NCBI GenBank assembly: GCA_009781525.1
Contig: WQXZ01000016.1
Coordinates: 1-17,241, forward strand
Origin: Coriobacteriia bacterium
Lineage (GTDB): Bacteria > Actinomycetota > Coriobacteriia > Coriobacteriales > UBA8131
Length of the DNA: 17,241 bases
Direction of reading: 5' to 3'
Notes under the pieces: generated by a model
What the model saw: the letters and a program-made list of their open reading frames with translations, nothing else
Told to the model about the DNA's origin: nothing
The model's database searches: none
In this document: positions 7,224 to 14,694 of the stretch, one piece after another
Position numbering within the stretch: the first letter of the stretch is position 1
Layout: each line of letters starts with the position of its first letter
Translations under genes and position numbers: made by a program

Positions 7224-7316
7224 ATGAAAAGAGTGCTAAGACTATTAGTAGCCGCAACTATGTTGGCGACAATTTCACTAACGCCGGTGAGTCCTCAGCC
7301 TAGCGTCGTTATCTGA
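7224..7316 (+). CDS. 30-codon signal-peptide-like small ORF
   Basis: ATG 7224 follows GGGAG at about 7215-7219 and gives a 30-residue product ending at TGA 7314. It starts MKRVLRLLVAATMLATISLT, a positively charged start followed by a hydrophobic core, and ends PVSPQPSVVI. It looks like a signal peptide with no mature protein behind it. It resembles the start of the next gene (MKKVVCSILVAAMLFCSSC), which begins 20 nt after this stop. It may be the 5' remnant of a duplicated secreted-protein gene, or a genuine small membrane peptide or leader ORF. It is too short for confident calling. Confidence 0.4.
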   Translation: MKRVLRLLVAATMLATISLTPVSPQPSVVI

Positions 7317-7336
7317 AAGAGTGGTTGGAGGCTAAC

Positions 7337-8995
7337 ATGAAAAAAGTAGTGTGTAGCATATTGGTCGCAGCTATGCTGTTCTGCTCCTCATGCGCGAAAG
7401 ATGCGAACACTGGGGATAATATACAAGTATATGACTCAGGGATTACTCGTGGAGAAGCGGTTCAGAGGTTTTATGACGACTACAACTCTCTGACCTACGA
7501 ATCAACAACAACCTTCACAGACATAGCGGATGTATCATATGCAGAAGCTGTTGTTTGGGCTCAGCATTCTGGTTTGCTGGGCTGGGTCAACGGTACTGTG
7601 TTTAATGGTGACGAGAGGCTTACCAGATGTGAGTTCGCAGTGATGCTCGCTGGTTACTTACAGGTTCTGTATGAGGAGTTTTGTACAGTCAGTCGTGACG
7701 ATCCAGCCTATGGTAATAATCATGTGGTTTCATTGGTACGAGAGCTCGATGACTACAAAGATATTCCAGAATGGGCTGTAGAGTCTATGGAGTTTGCTCT
7801 TGGAACCACCTTGCTTGATTGGTGGGATTCTAGTGAGAGAAAACCAAGTGTGAGACCGTTCGACACGGTTTCTGAAGAGGAGATTGATGATGCTCTGTAT
7901 CGAGGTTTGATTCAGACACTAGGTGTTTTGGATCTATTAGTTGATATATTAGAAGTCGATTACAGCGGGGCGGTCTTTACGCATTTTGATACAGGCATGC
8001 ACGTCAAGTTAGGTATGTACACTGAGGAGTTAACCACTGTGACCAATACCACTGTTGAAGACAGGACATCCTTCCGTGTTAATGGTATTAGCATCACAAT
8101 TATCAACAATAAAGTAAATAGCATCAGTATGTCCCAAACGAACCCAGGTGACTGGGAGGTAAACGGTATTAGCCTTAAAAACTCTCGTGAAGAGATTATT
8201 GCTATTCTTGGAGAGCCTGCCGAGACGATGCTTAAGGGATCAAGTATGTATGGATCGTTACCTCGTCTTGACACCGATATGTATTGTTTTGATGTGAGTG
8301 GAAGCAGAACAAATACTCGAGAGCCTCACGTCTACTATCTTGAGATCGAATATGAAGAAGATGGTTCGGTATTTCGGATATCACTGAAACCTTATCCACT
8401 ATTCACTGAGGATGGTATATATGTTGCTGGGTACACACCAAAACGTACTATTGACTTTCATGTAGAAGGTTCTGGAAACGCAATTCTGCATGAAAACTCG
8501 CCAGTGTTGCTTTATTTAGATATCGACTACTTTGGCTCAGGAAGCATCAGTATCCTCAAGGATTTAAAAGAGGTCTTTTCGCATAATGGTTCATATTCTG
8601 GGAGGTTATTCTTCTTTGACTTCGACCGTGGCAGGCTTGAAGTGAAAGCTGCTGGCGATTGGGTGATTACCGGTATGTCAATGCTCAATTGGGAGGCAAG
8701 ATATGATTCGTGTGGAAGTGGAAGTTACGCATTCCCCGTGATGGGTTTTTATGGTAATTATCGAGTGATACACGAAGGAACAGGATCGTTCGAAATTCGC
8801 TTTATATATAACACTTCGGAAGACATGCCATTGGATGACATAATAATCGCGTCAGCAGAAGGTGACTTTTCCATGGATATGGATCTTACTGGTATTGTCC
8901 TCGCCCCTGGTTTTATAGTGATCAGTACAGACGGTAACTGGGGTTTCGAGCGTTTATTTGAGTACTCTGTAGTCTATGAGAATCAACTTCATTAG
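7337..8995 (+). CDS. Putative lipoprotein with S-layer-homology-like repeats
   Basis: Start ATG 7337 is chosen for the strong TTGGAGG (7325-7331) just upstream; the TTG at 7325 is part of that site. The product has 552 residues. A signal peptide (1-18) is followed by C19 in LFCSSC, a slightly irregular lipobox. Residues about 32-110 look like SLH units: ITRGEAVQRF, then FTDIADVSYAEAVVWAQHSG, then a turn and RLTRCEFAVMLAGYL. A weaker third unit (YKDIPEWAVESMEFALGTTLL) follows to about 195. Residues about 270-345 (GISLKNSREEIIAILGEPAE and following strands) resemble a BamE/SmpA-like small fold. The C-terminal 170 residues are beta-rich with many aromatics. It is probably exported and wall- or membrane-attached. 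Its function is unknown. Its base composition is more AT-rich than that of the neighbouring core genes. Confidence 0.8.
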   Translation: MKKVVCSILVAAMLFCSSCAKDANTGDNIQVYDSGITRGEAVQRFYDDYNSLTYESTTTFTDIADVSYAEAVVWAQHSGLLGWVNGTVFNGDERLTRCEFAVMLAGYLQVLYEEFCTVSRDDPAYGNNHVVSLVRELDDYKDIPEWAVESMEFALGTTLLDWWDSSERKPSVRPFDTVSEEEIDDALYRGLIQTLGVLDLLVDILEVDYSGAVFTHFDTGMHVKLGMYTEELTTVTNTTVEDRTSFRVNGISITIINNKVNSISMSQTNPGDWEVNGISLKNSREEIIAILGEPAETMLKGSSMYGSLPRLDTDMYCFDVSGSRTNTREPHVYYLEIEYEEDGSVFRISLKPYPLFTEDGIYVAGYTPKRTIDFHVEGSGNAILHENSPVLLYLDIDYFGSGSISILKDLKEVFSHNGSYSGRLFFFDFDRGRLEVKAAGDWVITGMSMLNWEARYDSCGSGSYAFPVMGFYGNYRVIHEGTGSFEIRFIYNTSEDMPLDDIIIASAEGDFSMDMDLTGIVLAPGFIVISTDGNWGFERLFEYSVVYENQLH

Positions 8996-9163
8996 CTATA
9001 GAAAAACTGCTCCCCGTTCCCAGACATGTATTGGCACGGTTGAGTGCTATCGCTAGCGCTCCTGCTAGCAACCAGTAAAGAGTCCAAGAAAACATCCGCA
9101 CCCCCGATTGCAATGCACTGCGGCTGGCATTCAAGGGCATGTGTCCCAGCAAAAATCTGTCAT

Positions 9164-9192
9164 TTGACAGCTTGCACTCACTTGCCTACAAT
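9164..9192 (+). promoter_or_regulatory. Sigma-70-type promoter of the rplM-rpsI operon
   Basis: TTGACA (9164-9169), a 17-bp spacer and TACAAT (9187-9192) match the consensus at 11 of 12 bases with ideal spacing. Transcription should start near 9199, giving a leader of about 110 nt before rplM. The 168 bases between the lipoprotein stop (8995) and this promoter show no gene, only a small GCTAGC...GCTAGC inverted repeat near 9050-9070 without a T run. Confidence 0.85.
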
Positions 9193-9200
9193 CTTGAGGT

Positions 9201-9290
9201 TCATTTCAAAGCCCCGTGAAACTTTGTAAATGACAATATTGGTGGTTCAAGGCTTTAGCCGAGTCCAGTCGTGCTGCCCGCTAAATCACC
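9201..9290 (+). promoter_or_regulatory. Structured 5' leader of rplM (candidate ribosomal-protein leader)
   Basis: Immediately after the predicted start, TCATTT+CAAAG (9201-9211) pairs with CTTTG+AAATGA (9222-9233, bulged T9227), making an 11-bp hairpin with a 10-nt loop. A second element is closed by GGTGGTT (9241-9247) pairing with AATCACC (9284-9290) and contains a GGC-TTTA-GCC hairpin (9251-9260). Leaders of L13 operons are known in other bacteria to bind the ribosomal protein and repress translation. Whether this one belongs to that class was not tested. Confidence 0.5.
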
Positions 9291-9310
9291 TGCAAGATTA
9301 TGGAGGTTTT

Positions 9311-9754
9311 GTGAAAACCTATTACGCCAAGAAAGGCGAAGTAAAACGCGAGTGGCTAGTTATCGATGCTGAGAACCAGGTGCTCGGCAGAGTTGCATCG
9401 CTTGCTGCTCAGATTCTCAAAGGTAAGTTCAAACCTGAATATACTCCCCATGTCGACACCGGCGACTTTGTCGTTATCGTAAACGCTGACAAAATCAAGG
9501 TGACTGGAGCTAAAGCTACCGACAAAGTCTACTACCGCCACAGTGGGTATCCCGGTGGACTGAAGCAGGAGAGCTTTGCCCAAGCCATGCAACGCCACCC
9601 TGAGCGCGTGATCGAGCGCGCCGTCAGAGGTATGCTACCAAAGAACACTCTAGGTCGCGCCATGGGTAAGAAACTGAAAGTCTATGCTGGCCCTGAGCAT
9701 CCGCACGAAGCTCAGCGCCCACGTCCGATCACGTTGGAGGATTACCATGTCTGA
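9311..9754 (+). CDS. rplM: 50S ribosomal protein L13
   Basis: The 147-residue protein begins MKTYYAKKGEVKREW and has the L13 motifs LGRVASLAAQILKGK (25-39), YRHSGYPGG (75-83), VRGMLPKN (105-112) and YAGPEHPHEAQ (125-135). It binds 23S rRNA early in large-subunit assembly. The open frame reaches back to 9230, but GTG 9311 is the start: it gives the standard L13 N-terminus and is preceded by GGAGG (9302-9306). Its 3' end overlaps rpsI by 8 nt, the usual L13-S9 arrangement with translational coupling. It is transcribed from the promoter at 9164-9192. Confidence 0.96.
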   Translation: MKTYYAKKGEVKREWLVIDAENQVLGRVASLAAQILKGKFKPEYTPHVDTGDFVVIVNADKIKVTGAKATDKVYYRHSGYPGGLKQESFAQAMQRHPERVIERAVRGMLPKNTLGRAMGKKLKVYAGPEHPHEAQRPRPITLEDYHV

Positions 9755-10148
9755 TAACACAAACGAAGCCGTCTACATTGGCACCGGACGTCGCAAGAAT
9801 GCCGTCGTACGCGTTCGCATCAAGCCTGGCACAGGCAAAGTAACCATCAACGGACGCGACGGCCAGGAGTACTTCGGCCGCAAAGCCCTGCTCGACTACG
9901 CTCTGACGCCCTTTAAGGTGACCGACACAGTTGACATGTTCGACGTGATTGCAATCGGTAACGGCGGCGGAGTTTCAGGTCAGGCTGGCGCTCTTAGGCA
10001 CGGCATTTCACGAGCATTATTATTAGCGGGAGACTATCGCGCTGAGCTTAAGAAGGCAGGCTTCTTAACCAGGGATCCAAGAATGGTTGAGCGCAAGAAG
10101 TACGGTTTGAAAAAAGCCAGGAAGCGCCCGCAGTTCTCAAAGAGGTAG
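9747..10148 (+). CDS. rpsI: 30S ribosomal protein S9
   Basis: The 133-residue protein has YIGTGRRKNAVVRVR (10-24), GGGVSGQAGALRHGISRAL (73-91) and the conserved basic tail RKKYGLKKARKRPQFSKR, whose last Arg reaches the ribosomal P site. The start is ATG 9747 with GGAGG at 9736-9740. The longer open frame from 9684 lies inside rplM and is not used. Length is normal for the family. Confidence 0.96.
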   Translation: MSDNTNEAVYIGTGRRKNAVVRVRIKPGTGKVTINGRDGQEYFGRKALLDYALTPFKVTDTVDMFDVIAIGNGGGVSGQAGALRHGISRALLLAGDYRAELKKAGFLTRDPRMVERKKYGLKKARKRPQFSKR

Positions 10149-10159
10149 TTATTTGATAA

Positions 10160-10208
10160 AAGACAGGTTTCCTGTCTTGTTGAAGAAGCCCATCTACGGA
10201 TGGGCTTC
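10160..10208 (+). promoter_or_regulatory. Two stem-loops between rpsI and glmM, possible RNA switch
   Basis: Hairpin 1 is AAGACAGG (10160-10167) with CCTGTCTT (10171-10178), 8 bp. Hairpin 2 is GAAGCCCATC (10185-10194) with GATGGGCTTC (10199-10208), a 10-bp stem closed by the extra-stable C(UACG)G tetraloop. Neither is followed by a T run, so neither is a standard intrinsic terminator. The segment GACAGGTTTC (10162-10171) is also perfectly complementary to GAAACCTGTC (10247-10256), so hairpin 1 has an alternative long-range partner that would enclose hairpin 2 and the uORF ribosome binding site. The hairpins may protect the rpsI 3' end or control glmM. Confidence 0.6.
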
Positions 10209-10234
10209 GCTAGATAACGCATCGGAGGAGAATC

Positions 10235-10300
10235 GTGAAAGCTGCCGAAACCTGTCAAGGCTGCGCTGGTGTTTCTGATAAAGATGGAGATGTTATATGA
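10235..10300 (+). CDS. 21-codon uORF coupled to glmM
   Basis: GTG 10235 follows a strong GGAGGAG (10224-10230). The frame gives MKAAETCQGCAGVSDKDGDVI and ends at TGA 10298-10300, overlapping the glmM start codon as ATGA. The peptide has a C-x2-C pair. Codons 5-7 form the 3' arm of the alternative RNA helix described for 10160-10208, so translating ribosomes would break that helix. It could be a leader peptide, or just a ribosome-loading ORF. There is no homology evidence. Confidence 0.4.
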   Translation: MKAAETCQGCAGVSDKDGDVI

Positions 10301-11676
10301 ATAGACACTTCGGTACAGACGGGGTTCGTGGCGTTGCCTATAGTGAGCTAACAGTACAGATGGCTGAAGCTTTAGGCTTTGCGGCAGTAACGATTCTTGG
10401 CCCTCGCCTGTTAATCGGACGAGATACCCGTTTCAGCGGACCGGATCTTCAGCTTGGCTTGGTTCGCGGCATATCAGCTGCTGGTGGTCAGGCATTATTG
10501 GCAGAGATAATCCCCACTCCCGCCATTGCGTTTCTGGTGCGTGAGTATGGCGTTGACGGAGGCGTGGTTATCTCCGCATCTCATAATCCACCTGAGCACA
10601 ACGGCATCAAGTTCTTTAACTCGTCTGGCTACAAGCTAAGTGATGCACAGGAAAACTTGTTTGAAGCAGCATTACAGAATATGGTTGCCTTGGATCAGTC
10701 AGTGCTGGTTGACGATGAGCGCACAACTACGGGCGTTGCCGATACCAACTCCGAGTTGCTTATCGAGGCAAGCGAACGCTACATCGCCCATGCAGTACAG
10801 GTTTTCGCGGAGCAAGGTTATGACCTGAAAGGGTTGAAGATCGTAGTCGACTGCGCACATGGTGCCGCATGCCAGACTTCACCAGAAACACTCAAGCGGC
10901 TTGGGGCAGATGTTATCGCAATCAATGCAGGTCATGACGGCTATGACATCAATGTTAACTGTGGCTCAACAGATATAAAGCAGCTGCAAGAAGCTGTTAT
11001 GACAAACGCTGCGGACTTAGGCATCGCTCATGATGGTGATGCCGACCGACTGATTATCGTTGACTCTGAAGGCAGCGAAATCGATGGAGACTATATAAAG
11101 GCTATCTGCGCCAAACATCTTAAAGAGCAAAACAGACTGGTTGGCGACACTGTTGTCAGCACTGTTATGGCTAACCTTGGTTTCATCCGCGCACTGGAGG
11201 CGATGGGTATCAATGTTGTTCAGACTGATGTAGGCGACAGTAAGGTTCTTGCTGCGATGCTCGAAGGTGGCTACGTGCTGGGTGGAGAGCAGTCTGGGCA
11301 TATCATTTTCTTGGAACATAATTCAACCGGAGACGGTTTGGTAAGTGCTCTGCAACTGCTGGTTGCAATGCGGTACTTCGACCAACCACTGTACCAGCTA
11401 AAGCAGATAATGAAGAAATATCCCCAGGTGATGATCAATGTCGAAGTCTCTGACAAAGCCAGGGTAATGGCTTCCGTCAGACTGATAACTGCAGTTAGAG
11501 CAGTAGAAGCTGAACTCGGAAACAGCGGTCGGGTTCTGCTTAGGCCTTCCGGAACCGAGCCGAAGATCAGGGTGATGGTTGAAGCGCAGGAGCAAGAAAC
11601 AGCTCAAAATTCGGCTGAAAAGCTGGCAAGCCTGGTCGACGAGATTCAGAAGGAAGTTTCAGCTTCTGTTGAATAG
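10297..11676 (+). CDS. glmM: Phosphoglucosamine mutase
   Basis: It converts glucosamine-6-phosphate to glucosamine-1-phosphate for UDP-GlcNAc and so for peptidoglycan. The 459-residue protein has all hallmarks: FGTDGVRG (5-12), GRDTRFSG (41-48), the phosphoserine loop SASHNP with catalytic S95, the metal-binding DGDADR (246-251), GGEQSGH in the sugar-binding domain and the phosphate loop RPSGTEP (416-422). ATG 10297 has GGAG at 10286-10289. It lies downstream of rplM-rpsI, as in many Gram-positive genomes, and ends at a clear terminator. No internal damage is seen. Confidence 0.96.
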   Translation: MNRHFGTDGVRGVAYSELTVQMAEALGFAAVTILGPRLLIGRDTRFSGPDLQLGLVRGISAAGGQALLAEIIPTPAIAFLVREYGVDGGVVISASHNPPEHNGIKFFNSSGYKLSDAQENLFEAALQNMVALDQSVLVDDERTTTGVADTNSELLIEASERYIAHAVQVFAEQGYDLKGLKIVVDCAHGAACQTSPETLKRLGADVIAINAGHDGYDINVNCGSTDIKQLQEAVMTNAADLGIAHDGDADRLIIVDSEGSEIDGDYIKAICAKHLKEQNRLVGDTVVSTVMANLGFIRALEAMGINVVQTDVGDSKVLAAMLEGGYVLGGEQSGHIIFLEHNSTGDGLVSALQLLVAMRYFDQPLYQLKQIMKKYPQVMINVEVSDKARVMASVRLITAVRAVEAELGNSGRVLLRPSGTEPKIRVMVEAQEQETAQNSAEKLASLVDEIQKEVSASVE

Positions 11677-11695
11677 TGCCCTGTGTTTAATAGTG

Positions 11696-11716
11696 ATGCT
11701 GGATACAGCATTTTTT
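11696..11716 (+). terminator. Intrinsic terminator after glmM
   Basis: ATGCTG-GATA-CAGCAT (11696-11711) is a 6-bp stem with a 4-nt loop followed by six T (11711-11716), 20 nt after the glmM stop. It separates the housekeeping block from the opp operon. Confidence 0.8.
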
Positions 11717-11979
11717 GCAACATAACTATTATGCAAAAATAGCACTTGTTGTTGCAAAGAAACACAGTTGTTCGAGCAGCTGTTTTCCCCTCGTTTTTCA
11801 CTGCAAGCAGCCATTATGCTGCTCTGCTGGCGTGCAATCGTTTGCTTGACTATAGTACAATGTTCGAATGTCATTGGCATTTGACTCATTGTCATACCCA
11901 AAAACCAGGTTTCGGCCAGTGACAGCAATGTGACGGGGAGACAAGGAATCTTCCTGCAAAAAAAGAAGAAAGGACTCAT
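11717..11979 (+). promoter_or_regulatory. Upstream region and leader of oppA
   Basis: The 263 bp between the terminator and oppA hold no gene. Visible structures are TTTTTGCA (11712-11719) paired with TGCAAAAA (11732-11739), and AGCAGC-cattat-GCTGCT (11806-11823). A possible -10 TACAAT (11856-11861) has a poor -35 17 bp upstream, so the promoter is uncertain. TGTCAT occurs at 11870 and 11890 with a 20-bp period, and GTGAC occurs twice at about 11919-11934, possible regulator sites. The oppA ribosome binding site is AAAGGA (11969-11974). Confidence 0.4.
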
Positions 11980-13653
11980 ATGGAAAAAGCCAAGATGACT
12001 AGACGCACATTCGTAACTGGAGCAGCTGTTGCTGGTGTTTCACTTGCGGGTGCGTCGCTACTCGCTGCCTGTAAAGAAGATAAAAAGGAAGAAGGCGGCG
12101 GCGGAGAGGTAGAGGTTGACAAAACCGGCGGTACATTCAAGTACTACATTAATGAACCGGCTTACATCGACCCCTACAACATGCAAGAATCCGAAGGGAT
12201 CCAGGTAGGATCCCAAATCTTCGACTCACTGTTGGACTACGATTATCGCACCGAGCAGTTGATTCCAGCTGCTGCTGCAAGCTATGACATTAATGAAGAC
12301 GCAACCGTTTTCACATTCCATTTGCAACCTGGCGCAAAGTTCCACAATGGCGACCCGGTTACTGCTGCTGATTTCAAGCGCGCTTGGGAACGCCTCTGTA
12401 ATCCGAACATTGCGGATCCACCTTCCGAAATCAGCTACCATCTAGCACAGGTTCTTGGCTATGAAGAAATGAATGAGCTTGAGACCGCAACCGAGCTGGA
12501 AGGTGTTGTTGTAATCGACGAGCTGACCCTTGAGGTCACACTGTCTGACCCTTACGCAGACTTTGTCTATGTTGTCACCCATCCAGCTTTGGGGCCGGTT
12601 CCGGCTGCAGCTGAAGACTTTGAGGCTTTCACGGAGGCTCCGATTGGCAACGGCCCATTTATGATTGACGGTAAGTGGGAGCATGACCAGTACATCAGAG
12701 TTTTGCGCTTTGATGATTATTATGGAGATAAGCCTTTTATTGATGGTGTAGATTTCAACATTATCGAAGAAGTCGAGGTAGCATTCAATGAGTTTTTAGC
12801 TGATAACCTTGACTTCACAATGATTCCACCAGGACGTATTGAGGACTGTATTGCTGATTATGGTTCATCAAAAGACGGTTTTGTTGCTAACCCTGGTGAG
12901 CAAACGCTGCTCGGTCCAGAGATCTCAACCTACTACATAGTAATCAACAATGAAAATGAGTATCTGTCCAATATCAAGCTGCGTGAGGCTATCTCTTATG
13001 CCATCAACCGTCAGGCGATCTGCGAAATCGTGTTCCAGGGTGTCCGCGTACCTGCAGATGGCATCATCCCACCAGGAATCGCAGGCTATCGCACAGGCGT
13101 CTGGAAGACATCACTCTATGATGAAGAAAAGGCGATAGAAGCTCTGGCTGAAGCTGGCTTCCCCGAGGGCGAAGGCTTACCGGTCTTCAAGCTTTCGTAC
13201 AACACAGGTGGTGCGCATCAGTCGATTATGGAACTGATACAGTCAGACTTGAAGAAGATCGGCATTGAGACCGAGCTGGATTCGATGGAATGGGCAACAT
13301 ACTTAGATACTCTTTCTGCTGGTAATTACCATATGGGTCGTTTGGGTTGGATTGTAGACTATCCGATTATGGAGAACTTCCTATTCCCATTGTTCTACAC
13401 CGGTAATGGCGATAATCGTAGCTTCTACTCAAATATTGAGGCTGACGAAGCTATTCTGGCAGCACGCGGTATTACTGACAATGCGGAGCGAATAGCTGCG
13501 TACCAAGCTGTTGACGATATCATCCAGAGCACTACCCCGGTTGCCCCAGTAATGTTCTACCGCCACTCACGCGTTACTTCTGTTCGTGTGAATAATTTCT
13601 ATTTCGGCCCTAGCATGATTCCCGATTTAGTCAACACATGGTTGACCAAGTAG
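11980..13653 (+). CDS. oppA: Oligopeptide-binding lipoprotein (ABC transporter substrate-binding protein, family 5)
   Basis: This 557-residue protein is the external receptor of the transporter. The signal peptide has a twin-arginine motif (T7-R-R-T-F-V12), a hydrophobic stretch and a perfect lipobox L28-A-A-C31, so it is probably exported folded by Tat and lipid-anchored. A low-complexity K/E/G linker (32-49) leads to the binding fold: FDSLLDYD, then ATVFTFHLQPGAKFHNGDPVTAADFKRAWER, a family-5 signature, then LREAISYAINRQAI and WIVDYPIMENFLFPLF. Length is typical. Peptide specificity cannot be read. It opens the operon; the 49-nt gap to oppB holds only a weak 5-bp hairpin, so lower oppB expression by attenuation is possible but not shown. 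Confidence 0.93.
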   Translation: MEKAKMTRRTFVTGAAVAGVSLAGASLLAACKEDKKEEGGGGEVEVDKTGGTFKYYINEPAYIDPYNMQESEGIQVGSQIFDSLLDYDYRTEQLIPAAAASYDINEDATVFTFHLQPGAKFHNGDPVTAADFKRAWERLCNPNIADPPSEISYHLAQVLGYEEMNELETATELEGVVVIDELTLEVTLSDPYADFVYVVTHPALGPVPAAAEDFEAFTEAPIGNGPFMIDGKWEHDQYIRVLRFDDYYGDKPFIDGVDFNIIEEVEVAFNEFLADNLDFTMIPPGRIEDCIADYGSSKDGFVANPGEQTLLGPEISTYYIVINNENEYLSNIKLREAISYAINRQAICEIVFQGVRVPADGIIPPGIAGYRTGVWKTSLYDEEKAIEALAEAGFPEGEGLPVFKLSYNTGGAHQSIMELIQSDLKKIGIETELDSMEWATYLDTLSAGNYHMGRLGWIVDYPIMENFLFPLFYTGNGDNRSFYSNIEADEAILAARGITDNAERIAAYQAVDDIIQSTTPVAPVMFYRHSRVTSVRVNNFYFGPSMIPDLVNTWLTK

Positions 13654-13702
13654 GCTGTTAGCAAAACAGGATAAGAATCTAAAGGCAGTGAAGGCATACT
13701 AA

Positions 13703-14692
13703 ATGCAGGCGATGGTCAGGTATATCCTGAGGCGATTTGTGCAGTTTGTACCTGTTTTTATCGGCGTTACCTTACTATTGTTTGCTATGCGTGCAATACT
13801 CCCCGGCGATCCAGTACTGATGATCGCCGGGGAGAGAGCGATCTCTCCGGCTACATATCAGAAGATAGTAGAGAATAATCACTTAGATGAACCTCTGCAT
13901 GTCCAATATGGCTACTATATGAGCGGTATTCTGCAAGGGGACTTTGGCCATTCCTATCAAAAAGGGCGCTCTGTCACCAGCATTTTCGCGGACAAGTTTC
14001 CCTACACAGCGCGACTTGCTGTTGCCGCAATAGCAGTCGAGATTGTCATCGGACTAACCGTTGGCATTGTATCTGCTATTAAGAAGTACTCTTTCATGGA
14101 CATGCTTTTGACCTTATCCACATCTGTACTTGTCAGTATGCCGGTGTTTTGGCTAGGACTGTTGTTGCAGTCCTTCTTTGGCATATGGATGAAAAAGGTA
14201 ACAGGAGGTGCATTCTCGCTGCCGATATCGGGAGCCGGTGGGCCGATCAGCGCTTATCCTGATTGGGTTCATCTGATTCTGCCAGCGATTACTCTGGCAT
14301 CGGTCTCGCTCGCGGTAACCGCGCGCATTATGCGTTCGCAATTGCTCGAGGTATTGAGCCAGGACTACATTCGCACAGCCTATGCCAAGGGGTTATCGAA
14401 GCGAGACGTGATAATCAAACATGCTTTGAAAAATGCAATGATTCCTGTCATCACCTTCATCGGAATCGATTTCGGTTCGATGATGTCAGGAGCCATTCTG
14501 ACCGAATCGGTCTTCAGCTGGCCAGGTGTGGGAAGAGAGATATACCTAGCAATCACAGCTCGCGATTGGCCGATTGTCATGGGTGGTGTCGTGATTATCG
14601 TGCTTATTGTCATGGCAATCAACCTGCTGATAGACATCAGCTATGCGCTTTTTGATCCCCGGATCCGCTACGGTACGAACAGAGCGGACTAG
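13703..14692 (+). CDS. oppB: Oligopeptide ABC transporter permease OppB
   Basis: The 329-residue inner permease half has six hydrophobic segments. The first (about 10-32) is followed by the family motif LPGDPV, and the last is near 290-315. The cytoplasmic EAA loop is DYIRTAYAKGLSKRDVIIKHALKNAMIP (about 219-247), which docks on the ATPase subunits. ATG 13703 has GAAGG (13690-13694) upstream; a second ATG at 13712 is possible. The gene runs 2 nt before oppC. A strong 13-bp inverted repeat lies in codons about 33-44. Confidence 0.94.
   Translation: MQAMVRYILRRFVQFVPVFIGVTLLLFAMRAILPGDPVLMIAGERAISPATYQKIVENNHLDEPLHVQYGYYMSGILQGDFGHSYQKGRSVTSIFADKFPYTARLAVAAIAVEIVIGLTVGIVSAIKKYSFMDMLLTLSTSVLVSMPVFWLGLLLQSFFGIWMKKVTGGAFSLPISGAGGPISAYPDWVHLILPAITLASVSLAVTARIMRSQLLEVLSQDYIRTAYAKGLSKRDVIIKHALKNAMIPVITFIGIDFGSMMSGAILTESVFSWPGVGREIYLAITARDWPIVMGGVVIIVLIVMAINLLIDISYALFDPRIRYGTNRAD
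13799..13834 (+). repeat. Perfect 13-bp inverted repeat inside oppB
   Basis: CTCCCCGGCGATC (13799-13811) and GATCGCCGGGGAG (13822-13834) are exact reverse complements with a 10-nt loop that itself contains the palindrome CAGTACTG. In RNA this gives a very stable hairpin about 96 nt after the oppB start codon. It has no T run. It encodes the conserved LPGDPV region, so part of the sequence is constrained by protein. Confidence 0.85.
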
Positions 14693-14694
14693 CC

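Noticed and set aside
7036..7257. 73-codon ORF on the minus strand
   Set aside because: It reads through the terminator hairpin and T run, which coding sequence would not be expected to contain; no recognisable content.
9048..9072. GCTAGC...GCTAGC inverted repeat as terminator of the SLH-like gene
   Set aside because: Short stem and no T run; cannot be called a terminator.
9044..9229. 61-codon ORF upstream of rplM
   Set aside because: It covers the rplM promoter and first leader hairpin and has no ribosome binding site or motif.
13655..13669. CTGTT-AGCAA-AACAG hairpin between oppA and oppB as an attenuator
   Set aside because: Only 5 AU-rich base pairs and no T run; too weak to claim.
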